The notes: generated by a model not told the origin, from the sequence alone. Counted from the stretch's first letter, positions 17,457 through 27,928 are shown. The stretch is 64,000 nucleotides of DNA from Halostagnicola larsenii XH-48 (GCF_000517625.1 NZ_CP007055.1:434001-498000), one strand, 5' to 3'. Program-made: numbers and translations.

Positions 17457-18164
17457 ATGTCACGCCTCGAGTTCGAACCCGGACTGACGTGCTGTCGAGT
17501 GCCGTCGCCGCGGTCGCCGATCCTCCACGAACTGGTCTGTTCGCGGCTCGCGGAAACCGTCGGCACCGCCTACTGGATCGACGCGGGAAACGTCGCCTCG
17601 ACGCGGGTGCTGTACGACTGCGCCTCGAGTCCCCGCGTCCTCGATTCGCTTCGCATCGCGCGGTCGTTTACGGCCTACCAGCACCACTCGATCGTTCGCC
17701 GCGTCGTCGAGAAAGCGACCCCGCGAACGTCGGTGATCGTCGCGCCGAACGTCGTCGGCAGGTATCGCGACGACGACGTTCCCGCCTGGGAGCGCGACGA
17801 ACTGCTCGCGGCGAGCCTCGAGACGCTGGCCGAACTCGGCCGGGCGCTCGAGGTTCCGGTGCTGGTGACGGCGGTGAGCGATTCGGCCGAAGAGCGGGTC
17901 GCCGAGCACGCAGATTACCGCGTCGAGTGCATCCGGACGCGGGAGGGCGTCCGTCTCGAGGGCGACGGCGCGGAGACGATGGGCTACTGGCAGGGAACCT
18001 ACTGGCAGACGACGATCCCCTACTGGGTCGATTGCTGCGGCGTCGCCGACCGGATCGATCCCGTCGTCGCGGCGGCCGACCGCGGGCTGTTCGACGCGGT
18101 TCCGGAACCGGGTGGCTCAAGCGGCGGGTCACCGTCGGCACTCGAAACGGAGGTGTCGGGGTGA
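17457..18164 (+). CDS. RecA-superfamily-like protein without a P-loop, partner of the PolB-like polymerase
   Basis: 235 residues. The pattern of strands and helices resembles a RadA/RecA ATPase core (YWIDAGNVASTRVLYD, then RTSVIVAPNVVGRYRDDD, then EVPVLVTAVSDSAEERV). No Walker A glycine-rich loop is visible where one should be (PSPRSPILHELV), so ATP binding is probably lost. From the family literature, inactivated archaeal B-family polymerases are encoded beside RecA-superfamily paralogues; this gene matches that arrangement. It overlaps the next gene by ATGA, and the two after it follow the same pattern. Confidence 0.7.
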   Translation: MSRLEFEPGLTCCRVPSPRSPILHELVCSRLAETVGTAYWIDAGNVASTRVLYDCASSPRVLDSLRIARSFTAYQHHSIVRRVVEKATPRTSVIVAPNVVGRYRDDDVPAWERDELLAASLETLAELGRALEVPVLVTAVSDSAEERVAEHADYRVECIRTREGVRLEGDGAETMGYWQGTYWQTTIPYWVDCCGVADRIDPVVAAADRGLFDAVPEPGGSSGGSPSALETEVSG

Positions 18165-18526
18165 TGGGCCGGACGAACCCGACCTACCGCGACGCGGCCG
18201 CGAGCCTCGAGTCCGAGTGGAGACCGATGCGTCGCGCGCTTCGCCGCGAGTACCAGGACGATTTCGACCGCCTGTTCGAGCGCGCTCGCGGGTTCGCCGA
18301 CGCGGCGGGCCACGCGAACGCGACCGATCCCGAACGCGCGCTCTTGCTATCAGTGCTGCTCGCCCACGAAGTCGAACTTCGGCAGGTACGCGGGCGACTC
18401 GAGGAGGCGGAGCGTCGACTCGAGGACGCCGAGGGACGACTCGAGCGGGTCGAGACGGGACTCGAGCGGACGGAAACGAGTCTCGAGACGACGGAAACGG
18501 AATTCGAGGGGGAAGAGAGCCCGTGA
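18164..18526 (+). CDS. Coiled-coil protein of the polymerase operon
   Basis: 120 residues. The first half is helical and mixed in charge (DAAASLESEWRPMRRALRRE). The second half (residues ~75-115) is a heptad-like coiled coil with repeated LE-R-E motifs (GRLEEAERRLEDAEGRLERV). It probably mediates oligomerisation or links the RecA-like protein to the polymerase. It overlaps both neighbours (ATGA upstream, GTGA downstream), implying translational coupling and a fixed stoichiometry. I do not recognise a named family. Confidence 0.78.
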   Translation: MGRTNPTYRDAAASLESEWRPMRRALRREYQDDFDRLFERARGFADAAGHANATDPERALLLSVLLAHEVELRQVRGRLEEAERRLEDAEGRLERVETGLERTETSLETTETEFEGEESP

Positions 18527-20925
18527 CCGAGCCTTACACCTTCGAGTTCGAGGACGAACTCGTCCGCGAGTGGCACCTGACCACAGACGGTGCGACGTTT
18601 CGGGAGGTCGAGCACTACCGGCCGTCGCTGTTCGTCTCGGCACCCGACCTCTCGAGTCTCGAAGAGCGCCTGCGGTCGGATCCGAAGGTTTCGGGGACGA
18701 CTCGCGAGCAGTGGGCCGCCGACCTCCACGAGAGCCACGTCGACGAGCGAACGGAGTTCCTACGGGTCAGCGTCGAGCGCGTCGGCGAAATTCGGACGCT
18801 GGCTCGAGAGCTCCGCGGGGCCGCCGGACACGAGCGGTACGCGCCCGGCACGATTCGGCTGTACGACGTCGACCTCGATCCGGGTTTTCGGTACTGTCTC
18901 GACAACGGGATCGATCCGACTCCGGAGCGGGGACCCAGAGCGTCGCAGGGTTCCGACCGCGGGCTCCGGACCCTCGAGATCGAGATCGACGATCCGGGGT
19001 TGGCCGACGAAGACGTCTCGGAGCTACGACTCGACGGCGACCTGGTCACCGGCGACCCCGCGGACGTCTGCTGGTCGATCGGTCGCCGACTCGATCGGGT
19101 CGATCCGGACGTGCTCGTCTTGAGCCACGGCGACCTCGTACCCGTCCTCGAGTCGGCGGCCGCACAGGCGGGGATCGACGAGTTCCACCTGGGACGGCTC
19201 CCCGGCTGGCGGCGCGTCGCGGGTGCGAACACCTACGAGAGCTACGGCGCGGTCGGCCACTCGCCGGCCCGATACAGCGTCCCAGGGCGAGCCATCGTCG
19301 ACAGATCCAACAGCTTCCTCTGGCACCAGTCCGGCCTCCCGGGGCTGCTGTACATGGTCGAACAGACGGGACGGCCCTTACAGGAGGTCGCCCGCGGGAG
19401 CATCGGCACGCTGTTGACCTCGAGACAGATCCGACTCGCGCGAAACGAGTACGACGTGCTCGCGCCCCAGAACAAGTGGGAGCACGAGGAATTCAAGGAT
19501 GTCTCGACGCTCCACGCCGCCGACCGCGGCGGATTTACGTTCTCCCCGGAGGTCGGCTTTCACGAGGACGTCCACGAGATCGATTTCGCCTCGCTGTACC
19601 CGCGGATCATCTGCCAGCGAAACGTCAGCCCCGAGACGATTGGCTGTGACTGCGCTCACGGATCCGACGACAATGCGTCGAGTAATCACGGACCTACTGG
19701 CGGCGTGTCGAGCGAGCATGGACACGACGGCCGCGCGCCGAACGAACACGAACCAGACGGCAACGATGCATCGACGTTCGACTCCGCACGCGACGACGCA
19801 GCTACCGTTCCGGGACTCGAGTACGATCGTTGTTCGGAACCTGGCTTCCTTCCAGAGGTCCTCACACCCCTGCTCAACGACCGCGCCGAGATCAAACGGC
19901 AACTCGAGTCAGATTCGCTCGCGGACGATGCGGCGAGACGGCTCCGGGCCGAGTCGGGCGCGATCAAGTGGGTGCTGGTGTCCTGTTTCGGTTATCAGGG
20001 CTATCGAAACGCAAAATTCGGTCGCATCGAGTGCCACGAAGCCATCAACGCCTACGCGCGAGACATCGCCCTGCGGGCGAAAGCGCGACTCGAGGACGGC
20101 GGCTGGCACGTCGTCCACGGCATCGTCGACAGCCTCTGGGTGACGGCCCGAGCGGATGACCCGGAACCGCTCGAGGCGGTCACTGCGGAGATCTCGAGTT
20201 CGGTCGGCATCGACCTCGAGCACGACGGGCGCTACGAATGGGTCTGTTTCGTCCCGTTGCAGGACTCGAGCGAGCGATCGTCGTCTCCCCGGTCTCTGCC
20301 GTCTCGTCGCTCGCGTTCGGACTCCCGTTCCCACGCAGACCGAACCCCTCGCCCGGGTTCGACTCCGCCGGGCGCGGGCGCGCTCAACAAGTACTTCGGC
20401 AAGCGCACGGACGGGAGCTACAAGTTCCGCGGGATCGAGACCCGCCAGCGGAGCACGTCCGAATACGTCGCCGAGAGCCAGCGCGAGTTCGTCGCGGTTC
20501 TCGACCGCGAGCGCGACCCGGCGGCCGTCTGCGACGCGCTCGAGGCGCGGATCGGGCGGCTCCGACGCGGCGCGGTCGATCCCGACCGGCTCGTCCACAC
20601 GAAACGCGTCTCGCGTCGACTCGAGGAGTACAGCCAGCGCACGCGGACGGTCGCCGCCCTCGAGCGGTACGACCGACGCGGGATCGACCGTCACCCCGGC
20701 CAGTCGGTCGAGTACGTCGTTGCCGACGACGACGCGGGCGGCAGAGAGCGGGTCCGCCTCGCGTTCGAGGACTGCCCGTCAGTCGACGTTGAACACTACT
20801 CGAGCCTGCTCGTTCGCGCCTGTGAGAGCGTCATCTCGCCGCTGGGATGGGATCGACGCAGGATTCGAGAACACCTTCGGGACGGACGAACGGTTCGGCT
20901 CTCGACGTTCGCGTCGCCGGAGTGA
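18523..20925 (+). CDS. polB2: B-family DNA polymerase homologue with altered catalytic motifs (Dpo2/aPolBi type)
   Basis: 800 residues, GTG start overlapping the previous stop. Polymerase motif A is intact (EIDFASLYPRII, Asp354). Motif B is recognisable around K482 (IKWVLVSCFGYQGYRNAKFG). Motif C reads GIVDS at 533-537 instead of the usual D-T-D-S, so the first metal-binding Asp is replaced. The expected exonuclease motifs are also degenerate (SHGDLVPVL). Two low-complexity insertions break the core: a His/Asn/Asp-rich one at ~378-428 and an Arg/Ser-rich one at ~581-620. Archaeal polymerases of this kind were predicted inactive, but a Sulfolobales relative is linked to damage-induced mutagenesis. 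Catalysis here is uncertain. Confidence 0.88.
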   Translation: MTEPYTFEFEDELVREWHLTTDGATFREVEHYRPSLFVSAPDLSSLEERLRSDPKVSGTTREQWAADLHESHVDERTEFLRVSVERVGEIRTLARELRGAAGHERYAPGTIRLYDVDLDPGFRYCLDNGIDPTPERGPRASQGSDRGLRTLEIEIDDPGLADEDVSELRLDGDLVTGDPADVCWSIGRRLDRVDPDVLVLSHGDLVPVLESAAAQAGIDEFHLGRLPGWRRVAGANTYESYGAVGHSPARYSVPGRAIVDRSNSFLWHQSGLPGLLYMVEQTGRPLQEVARGSIGTLLTSRQIRLARNEYDVLAPQNKWEHEEFKDVSTLHAADRGGFTFSPEVGFHEDVHEIDFASLYPRIICQRNVSPETIGCDCAHGSDDNASSNHGPTGGVSSEHGHDGRAPNEHEPDGNDASTFDSARDDAATVPGLEYDRCSEPGFLPEVLTPLLNDRAEIKRQLESDSLADDAARRLRAESGAIKWVLVSCFGYQGYRNAKFGRIECHEAINAYARDIALRAKARLEDGGWHVVHGIVDSLWVTARADDPEPLEAVTAEISSSVGIDLEHDGRYEWVCFVPLQDSSERSSSPRSLPSRRSRSDSRSHADRTPRPGSTPPGAGALNKYFGKRTDGSYKFRGIETRQRSTSEYVAESQREFVAVLDRERDPAAVCDALEARIGRLRRGAVDPDRLVHTKRVSRRLEEYSQRTRTVAALERYDRRGIDRHPGQSVEYVVADDDAGGRERVRLAFEDCPSVDVEHYSSLLVRACESVISPLGWDRRRIREHLRDGRTVRLSTFASPE

Positions 20926-21057
20926 TCGTGTTTTGCAGTGGGTTCTCGGTTTCGCTTTCGACCCGAACGACGGTCCGTCGAATTCGACTGTCAGTGCCGC
21001 TAACGGGTTGAGCGCTACATTTACACCGCTCGGCCGTCTTTTCCGATTTATTCTAAC

Positions 21058-24000
21058 ATGGCAACCTCCGACCGCTCTCGAGATGCCCTTCGATCTCGCG
21101 TTCGACAGCAGGAGGCCGTCGCTGCCCTCAGTCGACGAGCCCTCGAGACCGACGACGTCGACGAACTGTTGTGCGAGGGGACAGCGGCAGTTACGGAGAC
21201 GCTACAGGCCGACTGCTGTGGTGTTTTCGAGTCGCTCGGCAAGGAGGACGGACTTCGTCTGAAAGCGGGCCACGGGTGGGAGCCCGATTTCGTCGAAACG
21301 TCGCCCATTCTCACGAACGGTGGTTCCGACGCAACACCGGAACTGCTGTCCTCGATGCCGGTGACCATCCCGGAACTCGAGGCCGATCCCCGGTTCGACG
21401 GCGCGGGGCTGTTCGACGCACACGAACTCGAGAGCGGGCTCTGTGTCGGTATCGGAACGTCCGACGATCCGTGGGGCGTTCTCGGCGCGTATACGGGGAC
21501 GCGCCGGGAGTTTACCGACCACGAGGTCACGTTCGTCCGGACCGTCGCCAACGTTCTCGCATCGGCCATCGACACCGAGCGAACGAAACGGTCGCTGCGG
21601 GACGCGGAGACACTCACCGATCGAATCGTCGAGACGAGTCCGGTCGGGATCACCGTCATCGACGCCGACGGACGGAACGTCTTCGCGAACAGTCGCGGAG
21701 AAGAACTCCTCGGCCGGCCCCTCGAGACGCTCCGGTCCTACGACCACGACGACGACCGCTGGAATCTCGTCGACGAACGCGGCGACCCGCTCTCGAGCGA
21801 CGAAATGCCGTTCTCGCGGGTCGAGGAGATGGGAGAGCCGGTCTACGGCGAAACGCTCGGTCTCGACCATCCCGACGGAACGCGGGTGTGGCTGTCGGCA
21901 CACTGCGCGCCGCTGACCGACGACGACGGCGAGTTCGACGGCGCGGTGTACGCCCTAGAAGACATCACCGAACGGACGCGCCTCGAGAACGAACTCGAGA
22001 CGACGCTCGATCGCGTAACGGATGCGTTCTATTCACTCGACGACGACTGGCGGTTCACCTATCTCAACGATACCGCCGAGGAACTGATCGATTTCCACGA
22101 CCGGGGTCTGGTCGGCGAGCCGATCTGGGAGGCGTTCGAGTGGGCGGCCGACTCGCGGCTTCGAACGGAGTACGAGCGGGCGATGGCGACGCAGGAGCCG
22201 ACCTCGTTCGAGTTCTACTATCCCGAACCGCTCGAGCGCTGGTTCGAGGTCAACGCCTACCCATCCGAGACGGGGTTGTCGGTCTACTTTCAGGACATTT
22301 CCGATCGGAAGGTGATCGAACGAGAACGGGCCCAGAACACCGAAACACTCAACCGACTGTACGCGATCGCGTCGGATCAACATCGGTCGTTCGACGAGAA
22401 GGTTGATCGAATGCTCGAGATCGGCCGCAAACGGCTCGGTCTCGAGGTCGGCTATCTGGCGAAGACTGACCTCGAGGCGGATCAGTTCGAAGTGACACAC
22501 GCCAGCGGCGAGAGCGAGAACATCTATCCGGGATCGACAGCGCCGCTGTCGGAGACGTACTGTCAGCGGACGGTCGACGCCGACGGGTTGTTCGGATTCG
22601 CCGATATTTCGACGACCGACTCGATCGACGAACACGTCTACGATCGGTGGAACTTGGACTGTTATCTCGGCGGCGAGGTGATCGTCGACGGCGAGCGATA
22701 CGGAACGCTCTGTTTCGAAGATACGGCGGCGCGGTCGTCGCCGTTCATGCCGGCCGAAGAGACGTTCGTCGAACTCATCACGCAGTGGGTGAGCTACGAA
22801 CTCGGTCGCGAACGGCGCGAACGCCACCTTCAGCGGTACATTCGATATATCGATGCAGTGCTCGATACGATCGACGACGTGTTCTGTATAATCGACGAGG
22901 ACGGGGGGCTTCGTCGGTGGAACGAAACGCTTCCCGAGGCAACGGGGTATCCGCCGGCTGAAATCGGGTCCCTGGACGTCTCGACGTTCCTCGCGCTCGA
23001 GGACGCCGCCGTCGAAAACGCGATCGACCGAGGGCTCGATACGGGCCAAATCCGGACGGAGGCTCCGCTTCGAACGCGAGACGGCGAAACGCTCGATTAC
23101 GAGTTCGCAGTCTCGGCCCTCGAAAACCCCGACGGAGAGACGGTCCTCGCCGGCATCGGACGAGATATCTCCGAGCGCAAAGCCCGCGAACGCGCACTCG
23201 AGGAGAGCGAACGCCGATATCGGACGCTCGTCGAGCAGTTTCCGAACGGTGCGGTCACGTTGTTCGACGAGGAGTTACGCTACACGCTCGCCGGCGGGCA
23301 ATCCGTCCACGCGGTCGACGCGACGGTCGACGACATCGTCGGTTCGACCCTCTGGGAGCGGTATCCTGAGACGCTCGCGGCGGAACTCGAACCGCACTTT
23401 CGAGCCGCGCTGGACGGCTGCCGACACTCGTTCGACTTCGAGTATCAGGATTCTCACTGGCACGCGCACACGCTCCCGGTTAGTGACGACGAAGGGAAGG
23501 TGTTCGCCGGGATGATGATGGTACAGGACATCACCGAACGGGTCCGGTCCAAGCGCAAACTCGAGCAGCTCGTCGACGAACTCGAGGAATCGAACGAACG
23601 CTTAGAGCAGTTCGCGTACGCGGCGAGCCACGATATGCAGGAACCGCTCCGGATGGTCTCGAGTTACCTCACGCTCGTCGAACGCCGATACGGCGACGTT
23701 CTCGACGATGAGGGCCAGGAGTTCATCGATTTCGCGGTTGACGGCGCAGATCGAATGCAGGAGATGATCAACGGACTGCTCGCGTACTCCCGGATCGATA
23801 CCAACGGGAATCCGTTCGAGCCGGTCGATTGCGAGGAGGTTCTGGACGACGTGTTGGCCGACCTGGAGATGAAAATCGCCGAAACTGACGCCGAGATCAC
23901 CATCGAACCGTTGCCGACGGTTTACGGGGATCCGGGCCAGCTTCGACAGCTGTTTCAGAACCTGTTAGACAACGCGCTCACCTACTCAGGCGAGGAGACG

Positions 24001-24276
24001 CCACGTATAACCGTATTCGCCGAGACGTCTCAGTCATCACGGACGATTTCGGTGCGCGACTCGGGAATCGGGATCGAACCGACGGACACCGACCGGATCT
24101 TCGAGGTGTTTAACCGACTTCACAGCGTCGATGAGTACGCCGGGGCCGGGATCGGACTCGCACTGTGCCAGCGGATCGTCGAACGACACGACGGCCGAAT
24201 CTGGGCCGATTCTACCGGCGTTGATGGATCGACGTTCTCAGTCCAACTCCCAGCGCCCCCACACACAGATGACTAA
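21058..24276 (+). CDS. Multi-sensor histidine kinase (GAF-PAS-PAS-GAF-PAS-PAS-HisKA-HATPase)
   Basis: 1072 soluble residues, with no transmembrane helices. Approximate order: GAF 16-175, PAS 185-300, PAS 305-420, GAF 440-590, PAS 600-710, PAS 720-830, HisKA with phospho-acceptor H858 in [12 protein letters not shown], and a HATPase domain with [11 protein letters not shown] (N box), RDSGIGIEP (G1) and [18 protein letters not shown] (G2). The HDMQEPLR H-box is the phytochrome-like/bacteriophytochrome subclass often paired with Rcp1-like receivers. The stop overlaps the start of the receiver gene by 8 bases, so the two are almost certainly a cognate pair. The signal is probably redox, light or a small ligand. 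Confidence 0.94.
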   Translation: MATSDRSRDALRSRVRQQEAVAALSRRALETDDVDELLCEGTAAVTETLQADCCGVFESLGKEDGLRLKAGHGWEPDFVETSPILTNGGSDATPELLSSMPVTIPELEADPRFDGAGLFDAHELESGLCVGIGTSDDPWGVLGAYTGTRREFTDHEVTFVRTVANVLASAIDTERTKRSLRDAETLTDRIVETSPVGITVIDADGRNVFANSRGEELLGRPLETLRSYDHDDDRWNLVDERGDPLSSDEMPFSRVEEMGEPVYGETLGLDHPDGTRVWLSAHCAPLTDDDGEFDGAVYALEDITERTRLENELETTLDRVTDAFYSLDDDWRFTYLNDTAEELIDFHDRGLVGEPIWEAFEWAADSRLRTEYERAMATQEPTSFEFYYPEPLERWFEVNAYPSETGLSVYFQDISDRKVIERERAQNTETLNRLYAIASDQHRSFDEKVDRMLEIGRKRLGLEVGYLAKTDLEADQFEVTHASGESENIYPGSTAPLSETYCQRTVDADGLFGFADISTTDSIDEHVYDRWNLDCYLGGEVIVDGERYGTLCFEDTAARSSPFMPAEETFVELITQWVSYELGRERRERHLQRYIRYIDAVLDTIDDVFCIIDEDGGLRRWNETLPEATGYPPAEIGSLDVSTFLALEDAAVENAIDRGLDTGQIRTEAPLRTRDGETLDYEFAVSALENPDGETVLAGIGRDISERKARERALEESERRYRTLVEQFPNGAVTLFDEELRYTLAGGQSVHAVDATVDDIVGSTLWERYPETLAAELEPHFRAALDGCRHSFDFEYQDSHWHAHTLPVSDDEGKVFAGMMMVQDITERVRSKRKLEQLVDELEESNERLEQFAYAASHDMQEPLRMVSSYLTLVERRYGDVLDDEGQEFIDFAVDGADRMQEMINGLLAYSRIDTNGNPFEPVDCEEVLDDVLADLEMKIAETDAEITIEPLPTVYGDPGQLRQLFQNLLDNALTYSGEETPRITVFAETSQSSRTISVRDSGIGIEPTDTDRIFEVFNRLHSVDEYAGAGIGLALCQRIVERHDGRIWADSTGVDGSTFSVQLPAPPHTDD

Positions 24277-24733
24277 CCCATCACCCTCAAACGCCGAACC
24301 GGCTCGAATTTTACTCGTCGAGGACAACCCCGGCGACATCCGACTGACCAAGGAGGCGTTCAAACGCGGGCGAATCGAGATCGAACTCGACGTCGTTTCC
24401 GACGGCGTTGACGCACTCGAGTTCCTTTCGCAGGAAGGCGAGTACGCGGACGCGCCGCGACCGGATCTCGTTCTTCTGGACCTCAATCTGCCCCGCATGA
24501 ACGGCGACGAGGTCTTGGAGGAACTGCAGGACGATCCGGCACTCCGACGGATCCCAGTGATCGTGCTGACCAGTTCGCAAGCCGAAGAGGACGTCATCAC
24601 GTCGTACGACCTGCGTGCGAACGCCTATCTCACGAAACCGGTCGATCCGGACGCGTTCATCGAAACTGTTCGAACGTTCGAGAAGTTCTGGTTTTCGATG
24701 GTCCGGCTCCCGCCAGAGGATGATTCTGCATGA
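24269..24733 (+). CDS. Stand-alone receiver (Rcp1-like response regulator)
   Basis: 154 residues, a single REC domain: acidic pair in [12 protein letters not shown], phospho-acceptor D71 in [15 protein letters not shown] in VLTSSQ, and K123 in YLTKPVD. There is no output domain, as in cyanobacterial Rcp1 and CheY. It overlaps the kinase gene upstream and the receiver-HTH gene downstream (ATGA), so it could shuttle phosphate between the two. Confidence 0.94.
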   Translation: MTNPSPSNAEPARILLVEDNPGDIRLTKEAFKRGRIEIELDVVSDGVDALEFLSQEGEYADAPRPDLVLLDLNLPRMNGDEVLEELQDDPALRRIPVIVLTSSQAEEDVITSYDLRANAYLTKPVDPDAFIETVRTFEKFWFSMVRLPPEDDSA

Positions 24734-26478
24734 CCAGCAACGTCCACGAGCCGTCCGACGAGCGGCGTCCCGAATCGGCAAGTCGGCAAACGGCGGAGGA
24801 CGAACAAGAGGCGGCTACCGATCAGGCGGTTCACATCCTGCTGATCGAGGACAATCCGGGTGATGCGCGATTGATCCGTGAGATGCTTCGAGACTCCGAG
24901 GAACTCACCCAGCGGTTCGATCTCGACGAGCGGACGGGTGACCGACCGACGGTTACCTGCGAGTCTCGCCTCGAAGACGGGCTCGAGGCCCTCGAGACGG
25001 CCCGTATCGACGTCGTCTTGCTCGACTTGAACCTGCCGGATAGCGACGGCCTCGAGACCCTCGAGACGGTCCACGAGACGGTCGAAGCCGTTCCGATCGT
25101 GGTGTTGACCGGCGTTCGCGATCAGGAAATCGGCGTTCGGGCGATCCAGCGCGGCGCACAGGATTTCCTCGTCAAAGACGAGGTCACGACGCCGCTTTTG
25201 GTTCGGACGATCTACCACGCGATCGAACGCGCCAGACAGCGCCGCGAGCGCCGACGACGACGCCGTCAGATGGAGGCGCTCAACCGTCTCAATCGGATCG
25301 CCCACGATACGACCCACGCGGTTATCACGAGCGACACGCGACGGGAACTCGAGCAACAGGTGTGTGACCGTCTCGTCGAGTCCGACGCCTACCAGTTCGC
25401 CTGGATCGGCGGGGTGAGCCCGGGTAGCGACGAAGTCACGCCGCGAGCGAGGGCTGGTTCCGAGCGGGAGTACCTCGACCGGATCACGGTCACCGCCGGC
25501 GACGATAAGTACGCGCAGGGACCCGGTGGAACCGCGCTGCAGACCCAGGAGGTTCAGATCACAACCGATGTTCGCACCGATCCCGACTTCAAACCGTGGC
25601 GCGACGTCGCACTCGAGTACGGCTATCGCTCCGTCGCTTCGATTCCGATCAGCCACGAGGAACTCGTCTACGGCGTCCTCATCGTGTATTCGACGACTGT
25701 CGACGCGTTCACCGGCCCCGAACGGGATGTCCTCTCTCGAATGGGTGATGTCATCGGCCACGCGATCACGGCGATCGAGCGCCGGGAAGCGCTCGTCAGC
25801 GACGCGGTCATCGAACTCGAGTTCCAGATCGATGAGCTAGCGGCCCCGCTCGTCAACCTGTCGACGGCGGAATCCGTATCGACTCGCTTCAATCGGCTGA
25901 TCTGGGAGGGGAAAACGCTGCTCGCGTACGGCTCCGCCGAAGGAATCTCTCAGGACACGTTCCGCGAGACGGTCGGCCGAACGACGGGGTTCGAGGACGT
26001 TCGGTTCCTCACGAACGGCGACGAGGAGTTCGAATTCGAGCTGGCCGTCCCGGCCGTCGACTCCCTGTTCGAGACCATCGCGACCCACGGCGGCCGAATC
26101 ACGTCGGTAACGATCGACGACGGCGAGTTCCGGTTCGCGGTGCAGCTCCCACAGGGCCGTGACACCCGTCGAATCGTCGAACTCGTTCGGGAGGGCCACG
26201 AGAATGTCAGCTACCTGTCCCAACGATCCTACGATCAGCGCGACACGGGCGGGTTGGGCGCACAGTCGGTGCTTCAGGAGAAGCTCACGGAGAAACAGCG
26301 CGTCGCGCTCGAGACGGCCTACGCCGCCGGCTACTTCGATTGGCCCCGCGGCAGCACCGGCGAGGAAATCGCCGAGCGACTCGACATCTCCCCGGCGACG
26401 CTCAACCAGCACTTACGAACCGCAGAGCGCAAATTCTTCGACTCGATGTTCGAATCGTCGCAACAAAACGAGCCGTAA
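24730..26478 (+). CDS. Response regulator: REC-GAF-Bat-type HTH_10
   Basis: 582 residues. REC at ~33-160 with phospho-acceptor D99 ([13 protein letters not shown]) and a downstream VLTGVRDQE / FLVKDE. A basic helix ([14 protein letters not shown]) links to a GAF domain at ~200-355 ([28 protein letters not shown]). A bacterio-opsin-activator alpha/beta domain follows at ~360-510, then HTH_10 at ~525-577 ([39 protein letters not shown]). It is the likely DNA-binding output of the phosphorelay begun by the kinase upstream. The 8-base and ATGA overlaps make the three genes one operon. Confidence 0.93.
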   Translation: MTSNVHEPSDERRPESASRQTAEDEQEAATDQAVHILLIEDNPGDARLIREMLRDSEELTQRFDLDERTGDRPTVTCESRLEDGLEALETARIDVVLLDLNLPDSDGLETLETVHETVEAVPIVVLTGVRDQEIGVRAIQRGAQDFLVKDEVTTPLLVRTIYHAIERARQRRERRRRRRQMEALNRLNRIAHDTTHAVITSDTRRELEQQVCDRLVESDAYQFAWIGGVSPGSDEVTPRARAGSEREYLDRITVTAGDDKYAQGPGGTALQTQEVQITTDVRTDPDFKPWRDVALEYGYRSVASIPISHEELVYGVLIVYSTTVDAFTGPERDVLSRMGDVIGHAITAIERREALVSDAVIELEFQIDELAAPLVNLSTAESVSTRFNRLIWEGKTLLAYGSAEGISQDTFRETVGRTTGFEDVRFLTNGDEEFEFELAVPAVDSLFETIATHGGRITSVTIDDGEFRFAVQLPQGRDTRRIVELVREGHENVSYLSQRSYDQRDTGGLGAQSVLQEKLTEKQRVALETAYAAGYFDWPRGSTGEEIAERLDISPATLNQHLRTAERKFFDSMFESSQQNEP

Positions 26479-26554
26479 CCGCCGAACTGCTGTATCAACC
26501 ATTACCGCCGTCGCCAGTTAGTCGTGAAAATAGTAAAAATCGTTCCTCGAGCGC

Positions 26555-27154
26555 TCACGCTCGGCGAGGTTCGCCCGCGGGAGCGCCGGTCTCGTCGCCG
26601 CGTCGGCCGGAGATGGCGACGGCGGCCATCGAGATGCCGGTGAGCAGCAGACTCACGCCGACGATCAGGCCGATGGCCCAGGCGGCGTCGGCCGGGAAGC
26701 CGACCCAGAGCATCGCCGCCAGCACGAGCGAGATCGCGCCGCTTGCGACGATCGTTCCGCGGCCGGGTTCGCCGGCCATGCGGGTCGCCATCCAGAGTTC
26801 GGCGATCCCGTCGACCACCAGGTACGCGACGAGCAGGAGCGTCAGGCTCACGAGCGCGACGACCGGGTTCGCGAGGACGAACAGCCCGGCGATGAGGCTC
26901 ACGGCGCCGACCGCGAGTTGCCAGACCGACCCTTTCCAGCCGCGAGTCGTCACCGATTGTGCGCCGTGGACGATCCCGCTCAGTACGAGCACCACGCCCA
27001 GTGCGACGGTAACCGAGAGCCCGGTAACGGCCGGCAGTGCGATCGCCAACAGGCCGAGTAGTCCGATAACGCCGCCGGCGAGTGCGAGCGTTCGCCATCC
27101 GCGCTCGAGGGAGTATCCGGGGGTCGATTCGTCTGTGGTCGTGGTAGAACTCAT
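26555..27154 (-). CDS. HdeD/DUF308 family membrane protein
   Basis: 199 residues with six hydrophobic helices in three similar hairpins (GVIGLLGLLAIALP, VSLIAGLFVLANPVVALV, GAISLVLAAMLWVGFP), the HdeD/DUF308 pattern. The start MSSTTTTDES is chosen because everything upstream in frame is basic and AT-rich. Bacterial HdeD is linked to acid resistance, but the role in haloarchaea is unknown. No operon partner. Confidence 0.85.
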   Translation of the reverse strand: MSSTTTTDESTPGYSLERGWRTLALAGGVIGLLGLLAIALPAVTGLSVTVALGVVLVLSGIVHGAQSVTTRGWKGSVWQLAVGAVSLIAGLFVLANPVVALVSLTLLLVAYLVVDGIAELWMATRMAGEPGRGTIVASGAISLVLAAMLWVGFPADAAWAIGLIVGVSLLLTGISMAAVAISGRRGDETGAPAGEPRRA

Positions 27155-27380
27155 TGTCTTACACCGACAGTAGATACGACTCGAGCGTAGATATAGGTAT
27201 ATTCGCTGTTTGATAGTAGTTCCGGGAAATAGACCGGTACGAAACTCTAACGGACGATGAGTGGGTTCGATAATCAATTCCTATTCTATCATGTTTCTCG
27301 AGGAATAAACGAAAACGACTGTCGAAAAACCGATCGATAGGGGACCGCATCGGCCGGTGATGCAGAACGTGTCACATCAA

Positions 27381-27827
27381 CTAGTGGGCTCCGAGACGCG
27401 AGCGGTACGTATCCGTCCTCTCGAGTGTCCAGTGTCCAAGTATTGCGCCGATCTTTCCGGCCAGGGCGGAGAGTCCGATGACGAGTAGTGTGAAACAGAC
27501 GAGCATGACACCCTGCAACCCGCTAAATCCGAGCGGCTGGTTCAACCCGGAAATGAACACGAGGAGGTCGACGAACGGCCAGAGTTCCACGAGCGAACCG
27601 ACGAGCCCGATTCGTGCGCCAACTCGGCCCGCCTTCAGACCGGTGCTGTAAGCGAGGGTTCCACCGATCACGCCAGCGAAAAATACGGGGGCGAAGTGGT
27701 GCGTGAAGTCCGGCGACGACTGCCAGTAGAACGCGACCGTGAACGGAATCGAGGCGAGTCCGAGGACGATTGCAAGTCGCCACTCGGGATCGAAGCGCCC
27801 CTTTAGGCGGTTCCAGAGACGAATCAT
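27381..27827 (-). CDS. DUF5518-like four-helix membrane protein
   Basis: 148 residues with four transmembrane helices (WRLAIVLGLASIPFTVAFYW, FFAGVIGGTLAYSTG, LVGSLVELWPFVDLLVFI, VMLVCFTLLVIGLSALAG), a Gly-rich second helix and a short basic C-terminus. This matches haloarchaeal DUF5518-type small membrane proteins of unknown function. The ATG at 27827 sits just beyond a 14-bp palindrome. Confidence 0.72.
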   Translation of the reverse strand: MIRLWNRLKGRFDPEWRLAIVLGLASIPFTVAFYWQSSPDFTHHFAPVFFAGVIGGTLAYSTGLKAGRVGARIGLVGSLVELWPFVDLLVFISGLNQPLGFSGLQGVMLVCFTLLVIGLSALAGKIGAILGHWTLERTDTYRSRLGAH

Positions 27828-27838
27828 ACCGGCATCTT

Positions 27839-27852
27839 GTATATTAATATAC
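27839..27852 (-). promoter_or_regulatory. 14-bp perfect palindrome upstream of the DUF5518-like gene
   Basis: GTATATTAATATAC is a perfect inverted repeat centred about 18 bases before the start at 27827. It could be the TATA region itself or an operator overlapping it. Confidence 0.4.
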
Positions 27853-27928
27853 ATATAACTGCCTGTTCCGTTTCCGGTCGGTGTCTTCAGCAGGGTGCCG
27901 TGTCAGCAGACGCTGCCGACCGATCGAA

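Noticed and set aside
16433-18163. Long N-terminal extension of the coiled-coil protein across the ZIP-like and RecA-like genes
   Set aside because: The extension is Arg/Pro-rich and out of frame with two better-supported genes; only the part from ATG 18164 has halophilic composition.
18112-18522. Upstream extension of the polymerase frame
   Set aside because: It overlaps the coiled-coil gene wholly, is basic, and the GTG at 18523 gives the usual GTGA coupling.
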